Origin: Firmicutes bacterium ASF500
GTDB taxonomy: Bacteria > Bacillota > Clostridia > Oscillospirales > Oscillospiraceae
Reading direction: 5' to 3'
Assembly: GCA_000492175.2 (NCBI GenBank)
Contig: CP097573.1
Location: 3,348,001 to 3,412,000 of the forward strand
DNA length: 64,000 nt
Both the position numbers and the translations under genes were made by a program. The stretch's first letter is position 1. Each line of letters opens with the position of its first letter. Under the pieces are notes generated by a model, which made no database searches, was not told the origin of the DNA, and saw only the letters and a list, made by a program, of their open reading frames with translations. Below are positions 49,944 through 58,504 of this stretch, piece after piece.

Positions 49944-50521
49944 GTGCTGAAGCTGCCGACGTTGTAGTGCGGGAGAGCTTACAGGCGACTGAGGCGGCGG
50001 CGAAGCTGACCCTGGAGGGCGTGAAGAATGTCGCCGCCCTTCTGCTGGCGATTGCCAAGCAGGACATGAAGGTGGTGGGCCAGACCACGGCCAAGCGGCT
50101 GGCCCGCGACCCTGCCCCCGCCGTGGTCATCCCCATCAAGGCCGAGGACAAGGCCAAATTCCAGAAGCTGGCCAAGGAGTTTGGAGTCCTCTATTTTTTC
50201 GCTCAGAAAAAGGGAAATGACAACGGGATGCTTAATGTGGTTTCCAATGAGAACTACGCCGCCCTGCTCAACGCCATCATGCAGCAGCTGGGCTACCCCA
50301 TTCCCCAAAAGGAACAGGAGGAGGACGCGCAAAAAAAAGCGAAGTCCCGCGCTCCACAAAAGAAATCCTCGCCAGAGCGCGGGAGTGGCTTGAAACCGTC
50401 TCAGACGACTGCGGCGGCTGTTGAACCGGACTCCCCCACCAAGAAGAAGCTGGATCAGTTACAGCGGCTGGCGGCACAGTCCCGCCCTGGGCCGGAAAAA
50501 ACGAACAGAAAGGTAAGGTAA
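49934..50521 (+). CDS. PcfB-family (DUF3801) accessory protein
   Basis: 195 residues from ATG 49934 (AAGAAAGG site), overlapping the relaxase gene by 10 bp. Conserved domain about 10-130 (LQATEAAAKLTLEGVKNVAA, then FQKLAKEFGVLYFFAQKKGN), then a Lys/Ser/Pro-rich tail. In complete elements the coupling ATPase gene comes next; here an ArdC-like gene does instead. Confidence 0.8.
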   Translation: MDVSAEAADVVVRESLQATEAAAKLTLEGVKNVAALLLAIAKQDMKVVGQTTAKRLARDPAPAVVIPIKAEDKAKFQKLAKEFGVLYFFAQKKGNDNGMLNVVSNENYAALLNAIMQQLGYPIPQKEQEEDAQKKAKSRAPQKKSSPERGSGLKPSQTTAAAVEPDSPTKKKLDQLQRLAAQSRPGPEKTNRKVR

Positions 50522-50525
50522 CTAT

Positions 50526-51419
50526 ATGGCAAGTTTGAGTGAAATCCTTAACTCCAAGGCTGAGAGCAAGCAGCAGCGCACCGAGAACCGCAGGGCCGAA
50601 CGTAATCAGTTGTCCCAAACACGGGACGGGGCGCTGATGGCCATTACAGCCAACCCCGATCTCTACACACGCTTCCTTATTTTGCAGGCGGACAACATCG
50701 GCCTGAGCGCCGGGAATATCGCCCTGACCCTATCGCAGATGGCAGACCCCACCAAGATCGGCACCACCGATTTTTGGCATAAACAGGGCCGGTATGTGAT
50801 GGACGAGGAAATGAGCAAGGGCGCGGCGGTTTTCGTCCCGTCCCGCAACCCCAATTTCCGGGGCTACCTTATGGGCAGCTATTACGATGTAAGCCAGACC
50901 ACTGGCAAGCCCATGAGAGAACCTGATCCGCTGACCGAGGGCAGCGAGAGACTGAACGCGGCGTTTGCCGCCCTGTTGGATACCGCCCCTGTGGGCTTCA
51001 TCGAAAACACAGGGCTGGAAGTGCCCGTGCGCTACAATGAGCGCGAATGTATTCTGGAGATCAACACGGGGTACAGCACCCTGGAAGTGTTCGCCGCCCT
51101 CGCCACCGAGATCAGCTTTGCCCGCCTCCATGACCGGGGCATGAACCGGGACTATGACCGGGGCGCGTTCCAGTTGAACGCCGAGAGCGTCGGCTTCATG
51201 GTGTGCCGCCGTTTCGGGGTGGACTGCCCCGTGCCGGACGCGGCGGGCGTACAGCAGTTTTACAGCTACTATTCGCCGGATGACCGCGGAAAGTCCCTGG
51301 ACTTCATGCGGCAGACCGCCCGGAATATGGGCGACACCGTGGAGCGTGGCATCCAGCCCCGCCAGCAGGAGCATACCGCCAGCCGGGGCAGCAATAACCG
51401 GCAATACGGCAGGCGGTAA
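50526..51419 (+). CDS. ArdC-like protein with degenerate metallopeptidase motif
   Basis: 297 residues. The N-terminal part (about 30-110) and the later segment AESVGFMVCRRFGVD align with the ArdC/IrrE-type zincin layout of the gene at 41210. Where that protein has HEIAHAKLH this one has TEISFARLH: the first His is Thr and the second His is Phe, so zinc cannot be held in the normal way. It may be a non-catalytic DNA-binding or decoy version. Lies where the coupling-protein gene stands in related elements. Confidence 0.7.
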   Translation: MASLSEILNSKAESKQQRTENRRAERNQLSQTRDGALMAITANPDLYTRFLILQADNIGLSAGNIALTLSQMADPTKIGTTDFWHKQGRYVMDEEMSKGAAVFVPSRNPNFRGYLMGSYYDVSQTTGKPMREPDPLTEGSERLNAAFAALLDTAPVGFIENTGLEVPVRYNERECILEINTGYSTLEVFAALATEISFARLHDRGMNRDYDRGAFQLNAESVGFMVCRRFGVDCPVPDAAGVQQFYSYYSPDDRGKSLDFMRQTARNMGDTVERGIQPRQQEHTASRGSNNRQYGRR

Positions 51420-51435
51420 TCAGGCGGCACGATCC

Positions 51436-51606
51436 GGGGTATGCCCCCAGCCCCGCGGATTTTACACCACCGGCCTTTGTCCGTCAAGGCCAAGACAAGC
51501 CGCGCCGCCCGCTGGGGCGGTCGGCGCGGGCCTTGACTGCCAAAGTCCGCCGGTGCTTTTGGTAATCAAGGGGGGCATACCCCAAAAACCGGCTTGCGCC
51601 GGTTTT
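51436..51606 (+). other. Highly structured noncoding region (candidate ncRNA or oriT/sso)
   Basis: Nested complementarity over about 150 bp. The outer GGGGTATGCCCC (51436-51447) pairs with GGGGCATACCCC (51572-51583). Inside, CCACCGGC pairs with GCCGGTG, and GTCAAGGCC (51483-51491) with GGCCTTGAC (51529-51537), which encloses CGCGCCG/CGGCGCG. A terminator hairpin (AAAAACCGGC-TTGC-GCCGGTTTTT, 51584-51607) follows at once. No coding frame fits. Confidence 0.65.
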
Positions 51607-51699
51607 TGCTACTATGGGGAGACGGGCGCGTTTCCCGGAAAGTCCGGCGGTTATCGCTGGCGGGGGCGGCGGGCGCGTCCGCGCCCCGGAACCGGCAAA

Positions 51700-51724
51700 A
51701 ATGCGTTTCACGGTGAGACGCATT
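51700..51724 (+). repeat. 25-bp palindrome, copy 6 (variant)
   Basis: Left arm AATGCGTTTCA (one T for C), right arm consensus, centre CGG. In plus-strand RNA the change gives a U-G pair. A-run before, T-run after, then the AAGGAGGGG site of the methyltransferase gene. Confidence 0.88.
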
Positions 51725-51758
51725 TTTTATTTCACCGAGAAAGGAGGGGACCAGCCGC

Positions 51759-52373
51759 ATTAACATAGCGTATCACATGGACTGTACAGATATTTTGTGG
51801 GAGCTGCCGGAAAACGCCTTTGACCTGGCTGTTGTTGATCCCCCATACGGCCTCAACATCCGGGGCGATATGGGGCGGCGCAAGGGTAAGCCCCGCAAAT
51901 ACAAACCCGTATTCTGGGACGCCAAGCCGCCTCCCCCGGAGTATTTCCGGGAGCTGCGGCGCGTGTCCAGGCACCAAGTCATATGGGGGGCCAACCACTT
52001 CATCAGTATGCTCCCCGCCGCCGACAGCCACTGCTGGCTGTGCTGGGACAAAAAGTATTCCCCGGAAGTCTCCTTTGCTTCCTTTGAATTGGCCTGGACG
52101 AATTTTGACCTGACCTGCAAGCGGATCGCCCTGTCCCCGGTACAGCCGGGCCGCATCCACCCCACACAGAAGCCCATCGCACTCTATGCCTGGATATACG
52201 CCCTGTTCGCCAAACCGGGCGACAAAATCCTGGACACCCATTTAGGCAGCGGGAGCAGCCGGATCGCCGCCTATGACGCTGGGCTGGACTTCACCGGCTA
52301 TGAGATCGACGGCGACTATTTTCAAGCGCAGGAACGGCGCTTTGCCGCCTATGTACGAGAACACCCACATTAA
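51759..52373 (+). CDS. DNA adenine methyltransferase with unusual start
   Basis: About 204 residues with class beta N6-adenine/N4-cytosine methylase motifs: DLAVVDPPYGLNI (motif IV) near the N-terminus, then the target-recognition part, HPTQKPIALYAWIYALF and DTHLGSGSSRIAAYDAG (motif I, SAM binding) at the C-terminus. The first ATG is 51777, 29 bp past the AGGAGG site. Family members usually have a few residues more (NIAYHMDCTD), which would begin at ATT 51759, 11 bp from that site. A solitary methylase on an element usually guards against restriction. Confidence 0.82.
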   Translation: MNIAYHMDCTDILWELPENAFDLAVVDPPYGLNIRGDMGRRKGKPRKYKPVFWDAKPPPPEYFRELRRVSRHQVIWGANHFISMLPAADSHCWLCWDKKYSPEVSFASFELAWTNFDLTCKRIALSPVQPGRIHPTQKPIALYAWIYALFAKPGDKILDTHLGSGSSRIAAYDAGLDFTGYEIDGDYFQAQERRFAAYVREHPH

Positions 52374-52391
52374 GAAACAGGAGGTTTTTCC

Positions 52392-53369
52392 ATGAAGAAA
52401 CACCACAGGCTGGTTTCTCTGGCCTCTGCGCTCCTGCTGGCCCTGGCCGCTTTGCCCTGCACGGCGCTGGCGGCGGAGACAGAGGGAACGGAACCGGCCC
52501 AGGGAGCGCCGCCCCCTGCGGTCCTTTACCCCGCAGAGGTACGGACGAGCGAGGAAAACGGCATGATCCGGCTGGAAAAGGTTTATTACCTCTCCACCCG
52601 TGACGATCCCGCCGCCATCCCCACCGGGGACTTTGACCGGGAGGGCCGTCACTACACGTTGCTGGACGTGCTGAAGAACGATCTGAGCGAGACGGACGCC
52701 AGGGACTACATCGAGGTTGTCACGATGGACAGCGGCACCAAGGATATGGCCGAGATTATCAAGATGCTGGAGCCGGAGCGTGAGATCGCCACCGAGGACG
52801 GCTACACCGGCATTTTGAAGCCCGACTATACCAAAATTACCGTGGAGGCCGCTGGCTATAAGAACAACAGCTGGACAGTATCGGCATCCCGCACTTACCC
52901 CAACCTGTCCGACGCCGACGCCTCCCTCATCCCCAAGACCATCACAGACAGCGGACGGACACTGACGCTGGCGGGCGTGGACTGGCAGGAGGCGGGGGAG
53001 TTTTACAACGCCATCGCCAGCTACACCGGCACCGCCAGCGGGCGAAGCGTCACCGGGTACACCGTCACTGTGGAATACAGCGGCGAAGTCACCAAGACCA
53101 GCCGGGACACGGTGATTTATACCGCTGTGTTTTCCGCTGAAAATGCGTCTCACGGTGAGACGCATTTAGACCTGGACCCCACCGCCACCCCGGAGGGCGG
53201 CGAATCCCAGCAGACCCAGCCCCCGGAACCGGCCCAGGAGGGCGGCGGGAGCGTCGCCGGGAAAATCGTAGTCACAGCCCTGGCCGGGATCGCCGCCCTC
53301 GCCATCATCGGCTACGGCGGCTGGCGGGGCTACAAATTTATCCGAGATAAGAAACGGGGGTATGTCTGA
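52392..53369 (+). CDS. Secreted, membrane-anchored protein containing a palindrome in frame
   Basis: 325 residues: signal peptide (1-29, ending TALAA), an extracellular beta-rich region (about 40-250), a linker, and a C-terminal TM helix (about 297-317, VVTALAGIAALAIIGYGGW) with a basic tail. This is the layout of accessory surface proteins encoded beside sortases in Clostridia conjugative elements; role unknown. Palindrome copy 7 is read in frame at 53142-53166, adding NASHGETHL between the domain and the Pro/Glu-rich linker. The stop directly abuts the sortase ATG. Confidence 0.75.
   Translation: MKKHHRLVSLASALLLALAALPCTALAAETEGTEPAQGAPPPAVLYPAEVRTSEENGMIRLEKVYYLSTRDDPAAIPTGDFDREGRHYTLLDVLKNDLSETDARDYIEVVTMDSGTKDMAEIIKMLEPEREIATEDGYTGILKPDYTKITVEAAGYKNNSWTVSASRTYPNLSDADASLIPKTITDSGRTLTLAGVDWQEAGEFYNAIASYTGTASGRSVTGYTVTVEYSGEVTKTSRDTVIYTAVFSAENASHGETHLDLDPTATPEGGESQQTQPPEPAQEGGGSVAGKIVVTALAGIAALAIIGYGGWRGYKFIRDKKRGYV
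53142..53166 (+). repeat. 25-bp palindrome, copy 7, inside a coding region
   Basis: Perfect arms, centre CGG. Read in frame as ENASHGETHL within the surface-protein gene. No stop codon or shift results. Confidence 0.93.
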
Positions 53370-54185
53370 ATGAAAAAGTATCTTTCCACCCTGCTGGCCG
53401 TCTGCCTTGTGCTGACGGCGCTTTCCATGCCCGCCTCCGCGTTGGAATACACCTTTGACAACCCGCCCACCGGGGATTTTGGTACGCCTACCAGCACGGA
53501 GGACATCATCCAGACCGGGGCCGAACCCGCCAACAAGGACAGGAGCAAGAGCAGCGCCCTCATTCCTCCCGGTTTTGGGACACCCACCAGCTACTTGCCC
53601 AACTCCGGGGAGTACCTGACCCCGAACCTTGCGGCGGACGGCCCCCTGAGCGGGAAGTACACCCTCACCGTGACTGGCGGCACAGGCGGCGGCGCACCGG
53701 CCCTCCCCGGCGCGGTTGACAGCTCCGCGCCCACCAACCCGGCCTATCCCACCACCAGCGGCCCCGTCACCGCCTTTACCGATGTAACCTCCGACCTCTA
53801 TTACAGCAACGGCAGTTTGGGCACACTGGAAATCCCGTCCATCGGCCTGAGTGTCAATATCTATCAGGGGACGGACAGCGCCGCTCTGAAAAAGGGGGCG
53901 GGCCACTTCACCAACACCAGCATCTGGAATGGAAATGTTGCGTTGGCTGGGCACAACCGGGGGGTAAATAATCATTTTGGCAAAATCCATACACTTGACA
54001 CGGGCAATACCATCACCCTTACCACCGCCCTGGGGACCCGCACCTATACCGTTACCAGTGTGGCAAAGGTTGACGTGATGGACAACACCATGCTGGAGGC
54101 CACCAGCGACAACTGCATCACGCTTTTTACCTGCGTGATGAACCAGCCCAGCTACCGCTGGTGTGTCCGGGCAGTCGAGGCTTGA
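53370..54185 (+). CDS. Sortase, class D-like
   Basis: 271 residues: signal peptide/anchor (1-24), a long Pro/Gly/Thr-rich spacer (about 30-140), then the sortase beta-barrel (about 150-270). Catalytic residues are visible: His in ALAGHNRGVN, Cys in ITLFTCVMN, Arg in YRWCVRAVE. Strands LGTLEIPSIGLSVNIYQGTD and KIHTLDTGNTITLTT are typical. Sortases join surface proteins to the cell wall, but the adjacent adhesin ends in SLH repeats, not an LPxTG signal, so its substrate is elsewhere or unusual. Confidence 0.88.
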   Translation: MKKYLSTLLAVCLVLTALSMPASALEYTFDNPPTGDFGTPTSTEDIIQTGAEPANKDRSKSSALIPPGFGTPTSYLPNSGEYLTPNLAADGPLSGKYTLTVTGGTGGGAPALPGAVDSSAPTNPAYPTTSGPVTAFTDVTSDLYYSNGSLGTLEIPSIGLSVNIYQGTDSAALKKGAGHFTNTSIWNGNVALAGHNRGVNNHFGKIHTLDTGNTITLTTALGTRTYTVTSVAKVDVMDNTMLEATSDNCITLFTCVMNQPSYRWCVRAVEA

Positions 54186-54195
54186 CACGCCATTT

Positions 54196-54225
54196 TTGGA
54201 CAATTTCCCCCAAATGTAGTATAAT
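54196..54225 (+). promoter_or_regulatory. Promoter of the SLH adhesin gene
   Basis: TTGGAC (54196-54201), 18 bp, TATAAT (54220-54225), about 49 bp before the start codon. Confidence 0.65.
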
Positions 54226-54273
54226 AATGATAGAGAAACCCAACTAAAACTACATTACAGGAGGAAAACGACC

Positions 54274-57200
54274 ATGAAAAAAGCAAAATTGACTACCCGG
54301 CTCACCGCCGCCATTCTGGCCCTCTCCCTGCTCACCGTTCCGGCCATAGCCGCAGATCCCCCGGCAAGTGCTGTCCGGGTAAACAGCTACAAGGGCAATA
54401 CCCTGGCAGTCGGAGAACGGAGCGGCCTCATGATCGGCCCCAGCGGGACGGAGTACACCGTTACCTCCAGCGACCCGGACACAGTAGCGGTGGAGCAGAT
54501 CACAGGCTTTTGGGTAGCTGTCGCCAAATCGGAGGGAACCGCAAACATCACCGCTGCCAACCGTGCCGGAGAGCGCGGAACCCTGACGCTCACCGTTGGC
54601 TCCGGCGCTCCAGCGGCCCCCGCCGTCGTGGACGGCCCCAGCCCCACGGAGGAACCGGATGTACGGCAGGAATTGGTACGGCTTATCAATCAGACCCGCA
54701 AGGCCAACGGCGTGGCGGAGCTTCCGGTCAGCGAGGCCCTGATGACCGCCGCCCAAACCCTCTCGGATCAGCGGTACACCTGGCATCACACAAAAGAGGA
54801 ATGTGAGGCCGTGATCGCCAGCGGCTACCCCTACGGTTTCGGCATAAACCTTACGGTATTCACCGGCGTCGCCACGGAGGACGCCGCCCAGCACGCCCAC
54901 GACAACTGGCTTAATTCTCCCGGACACTTTGAAACGATGATTAACCGTATCACGTTGGATACCATCGAAAACGCGGAGTACAAGAGGGACGAAGGCGAAT
55001 GGCAGACCAGTCCCGTATTTACCGGCCTTGATCCAAACCATGAATACACCTTCTATGTCCGGCTGAAGGAGGATAAAAACCACAACGCCTCCCCCAGCAG
55101 CGCGGGAGCGGCCATCACCACAAAGAAAACCATGCTGGACGGCGCAACTGTGACCGTCAGCGGCAGCTATACCTATACCGGGGCGGCGGTTGTCCCGGCA
55201 GCGGGAAATGTGACGGTAGAACTGAACGGAGTGACGATTGACGCCAGCCAGTACACCATCAGCGCCACGAACAACGTCAACGTAGGTACGTCCACGCTGA
55301 CCGTCACCGCCACAGCGGATGGGAATTATTCCGGCTCCGCCAGTACGACCTTTACCATCAGTCCGGCCACGCTGACCATCAAGGCCAGCGACCAGACCAT
55401 CACCTACGGCCAGAGCATCACAGAGGGAACAGGGCAGGTAACTGCCACCGGGCTTTGCGCTGGTGATAGTTTAAGCGGCATTACCCTCGCCGCCAGCACC
55501 AGGAATGTACCCGGCGGCACCATCGAACTCTCCGCCGCTCAAATCAAGAACAGCAGCGGCGGGGATGTAACAGCGAATTACAATATCACCTATGAAGCGG
55601 GAACGCTGACCATTAACAAGGCGCAAGCCACCGTCACCGGCGATCCTACGGCCAATACGCTGACCTACACAGGAGCGGCCCAGGCCCTTGTCACGGCGGG
55701 AACCGCCAGTATTGGCGAAGTGGTGTATTCCCTGACAGAAATGGGAACCTATTCCACAACCATCCCCACCGGCACCAACGCGGGCACCTATAAAGTTTGG
55801 TACAAGGTAGAGGGCACCACCAATTATGAGGGGACCGCCCCTGTGAAAGTGGATGTGACCATCGGCAAGGCAAATTACACCGGCCTAATGACCGCCAGCA
55901 CCTCCTGCAAATACGGTAGAGACAAGACCTATGATATGAGCGACCTGCTCCCGGAGGGCTATGTGCTGGGGACAATTACCATTACGGATACCAACAGCAT
56001 CTTTGAGGGCACTCCCACGGTGAGCGGAGCCATGCTGACCTACAAACTGGTGAATGACAGCCAGAAGGTGAACAGCACCGGTACGATCACCATTCCCGTG
56101 ACGGAATCCACCAATTACAACCCGTTTGACCTGACGATCACCGTCACCGTGACAAACGTGCGAATCCCCAATCTGAACGTCAATCCCATTTCCGTAATCT
56201 ACACCGGCAATCCGGTGAACAGCAACCAGATCACCGGCACTGCCACGGTGGACGGGATTGCAATCGATGGAACATGGAGTTTTGTCAGCGGTCAGGCTAT
56301 TACCAATGTAGCGGACAGCGGCGTGAAGCGAGTTACGTTCACTCCGAATAATACCGACCTTTATGGTGCCAGCACCGGCACCGTGGTCGTGACCATCCGC
56401 AAGGCCACCCCCGGCCTGACCCTCACCCCGTCCCCGGCCACCCTGCCCAACGGCGGCATGGTGACACTGACCCTCTCCGGTCTGCCCGACCGCAGTTCGG
56501 CCACCGTAACCTGTTCGGATGAAAACATCACCGTGACAAAGGGGAGCGGCAACACCTGGACGGCGGAGCTGCCTGCTGGCGGCGCGTCCTACACCTTCGC
56601 CGCCTCCTACGCCGGGGACGGCAACCACAACGGCGCGACAGCAAATTGCACCGTCAGGGTGGAGAAGATTACGCCGGTGCTGTCCCTGACAGCCTCCCCC
56701 GCGTCCCCGCTAATCGGCGGCGGCACGGTAACGCTGACCCTCTCCGGCCTGCCTGCTGGCGGAACGGCTTCCGTGACCTGCTCTGGCGGCATCACCGTGA
56801 CGGCGGGAGCGGGCAATACTTGGACGGCGAAACTGCCCAACAGCACCGCAGACTATATCTTCACGGCCTCCTACGCAGGAAACGATAGCTACCACGGTGC
56901 AAATACAACCTGCACCGTGGAGACAAAGGAAGTGGTGATCCTGCCGAATCCGCCCGCTGATGATGGCAGCACAAAATTCCAGTTGGTCATGAAGGACGGC
57001 ATTTCCAAGGTCCCTGCCGGATTGCAGAACATTGAGGCGCTGAACACTCCCGAAAAGCTGGAAACCGCCATGAAAACCGCTATTACACAGGCCAATTCCG
57101 GCGTTCCCCAGGCCAACACCGCCGTCTATGATGTGGAGCTGCAAATCAGCACCAACGGCGGCGCAACCTGGACCCCGGCCACGAAAGACAACTTCCCCGC

Positions 57201-58287
57201 AAACGGCCTGGCCGTCACCCTGCCCTATCCGGCGGGAACAAACAGCAGCTATACCTTCACTGTGGTGCATATGTTCACCACCAGCGATTTTGGCAAAACG
57301 CCCGGAGATATTGAAACGCCCCGCGTCACCAACACGGCCAGCGGCCTCCAGTTTACTGTTACCGGCCTGTCCCCGGTCTCCGTGGGATGGACGGCTCCCG
57401 CAACCATGCCGGATACTCCCTCCGGCGGCAATCATGGCGGCGGAGGAGGCGGGAGCGTCAGCACCTACGCCATTACTGTGGAGAAGTCGGAGCATGGCAA
57501 AGTGACCTCCAACCGCACCAATGCCAGCAATGGCAGCACTGTCACCCTGACTGTCACCCCGGACAGCGGCTATGTGCTGGATGTCCTGACCGTCACCGAC
57601 AGCCGGGGGAACGAGATCAAGCTGACCGCCCAGAGTGGCGGGAAGTACACCTTCACCATGCCAAGCAGGGCCGTAACGGTAAAAGCGTCCTTTGTTCCTC
57701 TGCCGGACGATACGCAAAAGCCCTGCGACGGCGGCGCGGACTGCCCCTCCCGCAGCTTCACTGACCTGGGGAGCGTGGGGACGTGGTATCACGAGGCCGT
57801 GGACTATGTTCTGCGGAATGGTCTGATGGGCGGCTATGGAAACGGAACATTCGGCCCCAACAACAACCTGACCCGCGCCCAATTTGCCCAAATCCTCTTT
57901 AACAAGGAGGGCAGGCCGGCGGTCAATTACCTGCTGCAATACGGCGATGTGGCGGAGGGCGCATGGTACACCGAGGCCATCCGCTGGGCCACCAGCCAGG
58001 GCATTGTGGGCGGTTATGGCAACGGGATGTTCGGCCCCAACGACAACATCACCCGTGAGCAGTTGGCGGTCATGCTCTGGCGGTACGCCGGAAGCCCCGC
58101 CGCTACGGATAAGGAGCTGCATTTCACCGATGCGGATCAGGCCAGCGGCTACGCGTTGGAGGCCCTGCGCTGGGCGGTAGAGAACGGCATCATCAGCGGC
58201 TACGGCAACGGACAGTTGGCACCCCAAGGCTTGGCAACTCGCGGACAGGTGGCGCAGATGCTTATGAATTTCTTGAAAAACAGATAA
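54274..58287 (+). CDS. Large CAP/Ig-like/SLH surface adhesin-like protein
   Basis: 1337 residues. Signal peptide (1-26), a Big-like region (about 30-115), a CAP (SCP/PR-1) domain (about 130-228) ending at NWLNSPGHFETMIN and lacking its last strands, several MBG/YDG-type repeats (about 270-700), two Ig-like repeats with PGLTLTPSPATLPNGG-type starts (about 710-885), a further domain, a bacterial repeat (about 1070-1145) and three SLH repeats (about 1165-1337). It should be exported and bound to cell-wall polymer. The abrupt CAP-to-MBG joint suggests recombination of modules. AGGAGG site before ATG. Confidence 0.85.
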   Translation: MKKAKLTTRLTAAILALSLLTVPAIAADPPASAVRVNSYKGNTLAVGERSGLMIGPSGTEYTVTSSDPDTVAVEQITGFWVAVAKSEGTANITAANRAGERGTLTLTVGSGAPAAPAVVDGPSPTEEPDVRQELVRLINQTRKANGVAELPVSEALMTAAQTLSDQRYTWHHTKEECEAVIASGYPYGFGINLTVFTGVATEDAAQHAHDNWLNSPGHFETMINRITLDTIENAEYKRDEGEWQTSPVFTGLDPNHEYTFYVRLKEDKNHNASPSSAGAAITTKKTMLDGATVTVSGSYTYTGAAVVPAAGNVTVELNGVTIDASQYTISATNNVNVGTSTLTVTATADGNYSGSASTTFTISPATLTIKASDQTITYGQSITEGTGQVTATGLCAGDSLSGITLAASTRNVPGGTIELSAAQIKNSSGGDVTANYNITYEAGTLTINKAQATVTGDPTANTLTYTGAAQALVTAGTASIGEVVYSLTEMGTYSTTIPTGTNAGTYKVWYKVEGTTNYEGTAPVKVDVTIGKANYTGLMTASTSCKYGRDKTYDMSDLLPEGYVLGTITITDTNSIFEGTPTVSGAMLTYKLVNDSQKVNSTGTITIPVTESTNYNPFDLTITVTVTNVRIPNLNVNPISVIYTGNPVNSNQITGTATVDGIAIDGTWSFVSGQAITNVADSGVKRVTFTPNNTDLYGASTGTVVVTIRKATPGLTLTPSPATLPNGGMVTLTLSGLPDRSSATVTCSDENITVTKGSGNTWTAELPAGGASYTFAASYAGDGNHNGATANCTVRVEKITPVLSLTASPASPLIGGGTVTLTLSGLPAGGTASVTCSGGITVTAGAGNTWTAKLPNSTADYIFTASYAGNDSYHGANTTCTVETKEVVILPNPPADDGSTKFQLVMKDGISKVPAGLQNIEALNTPEKLETAMKTAITQANSGVPQANTAVYDVELQISTNGGATWTPATKDNFPANGLAVTLPYPAGTNSSYTFTVVHMFTTSDFGKTPGDIETPRVTNTASGLQFTVTGLSPVSVGWTAPATMPDTPSGGNHGGGGGGSVSTYAITVEKSEHGKVTSNRTNASNGSTVTLTVTPDSGYVLDVLTVTDSRGNEIKLTAQSGGKYTFTMPSRAVTVKASFVPLPDDTQKPCDGGADCPSRSFTDLGSVGTWYHEAVDYVLRNGLMGGYGNGTFGPNNNLTRAQFAQILFNKEGRPAVNYLLQYGDVAEGAWYTEAIRWATSQGIVGGYGNGMFGPNDNITREQLAVMLWRYAGSPAATDKELHFTDADQASGYALEALRWAVENGIISGYGNGQLAPQGLATRGQVAQMLMNFLKNR

Positions 58288-58296
58288 AACCTTATA

Positions 58297-58329
58297 AGAG
58301 CGGGACGGTTCTTGCCGTCCCGCTCTTTG
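58297..58329 (+). terminator. Intrinsic terminator of the adhesin gene
   Basis: Perfect 12-bp stem AGAGCGGGACGG (58297-58308) with 58315-58326, 6-nt loop, then TTTG. Ten bases after the stop codon. Confidence 0.88.
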
Positions 58330-58359
58330 TATAACAGATTGTGCGGAATTTGTCGATAA

Positions 58360-58384
58360 AATGCGTCTCACCGTGAGACGCATT
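58360..58384 (+). repeat. 25-bp palindrome, copy 8
   Basis: Perfect arms, centre CCG, preceded by AAA. It lies about 30 bp after the adhesin terminator and 120 bp before the sigma-factor gene. Confidence 0.92.
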
Positions 58385-58504
58385 TAACAAAAGCTGTCGT
58401 TTTTTATAACCTTTTAGGAAGTTTTGGGTGTTCCTGCGGATAATGAGCAAAAAGCAATTTCCAGGGATATTAAGGAGTAGAGGGACAAATTAGGAGTTTT
58501 GCTT

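Noticed and set aside
56710..58383. Leftward frame opposite the adhesin, starting MRLTVRRI in a palindrome
   Set aside because: Start codons like this arise from the palindrome itself (ATGCGTCTC on both strands) and recur at several copies; no ribosome site, and the other strand has clear SLH repeats.
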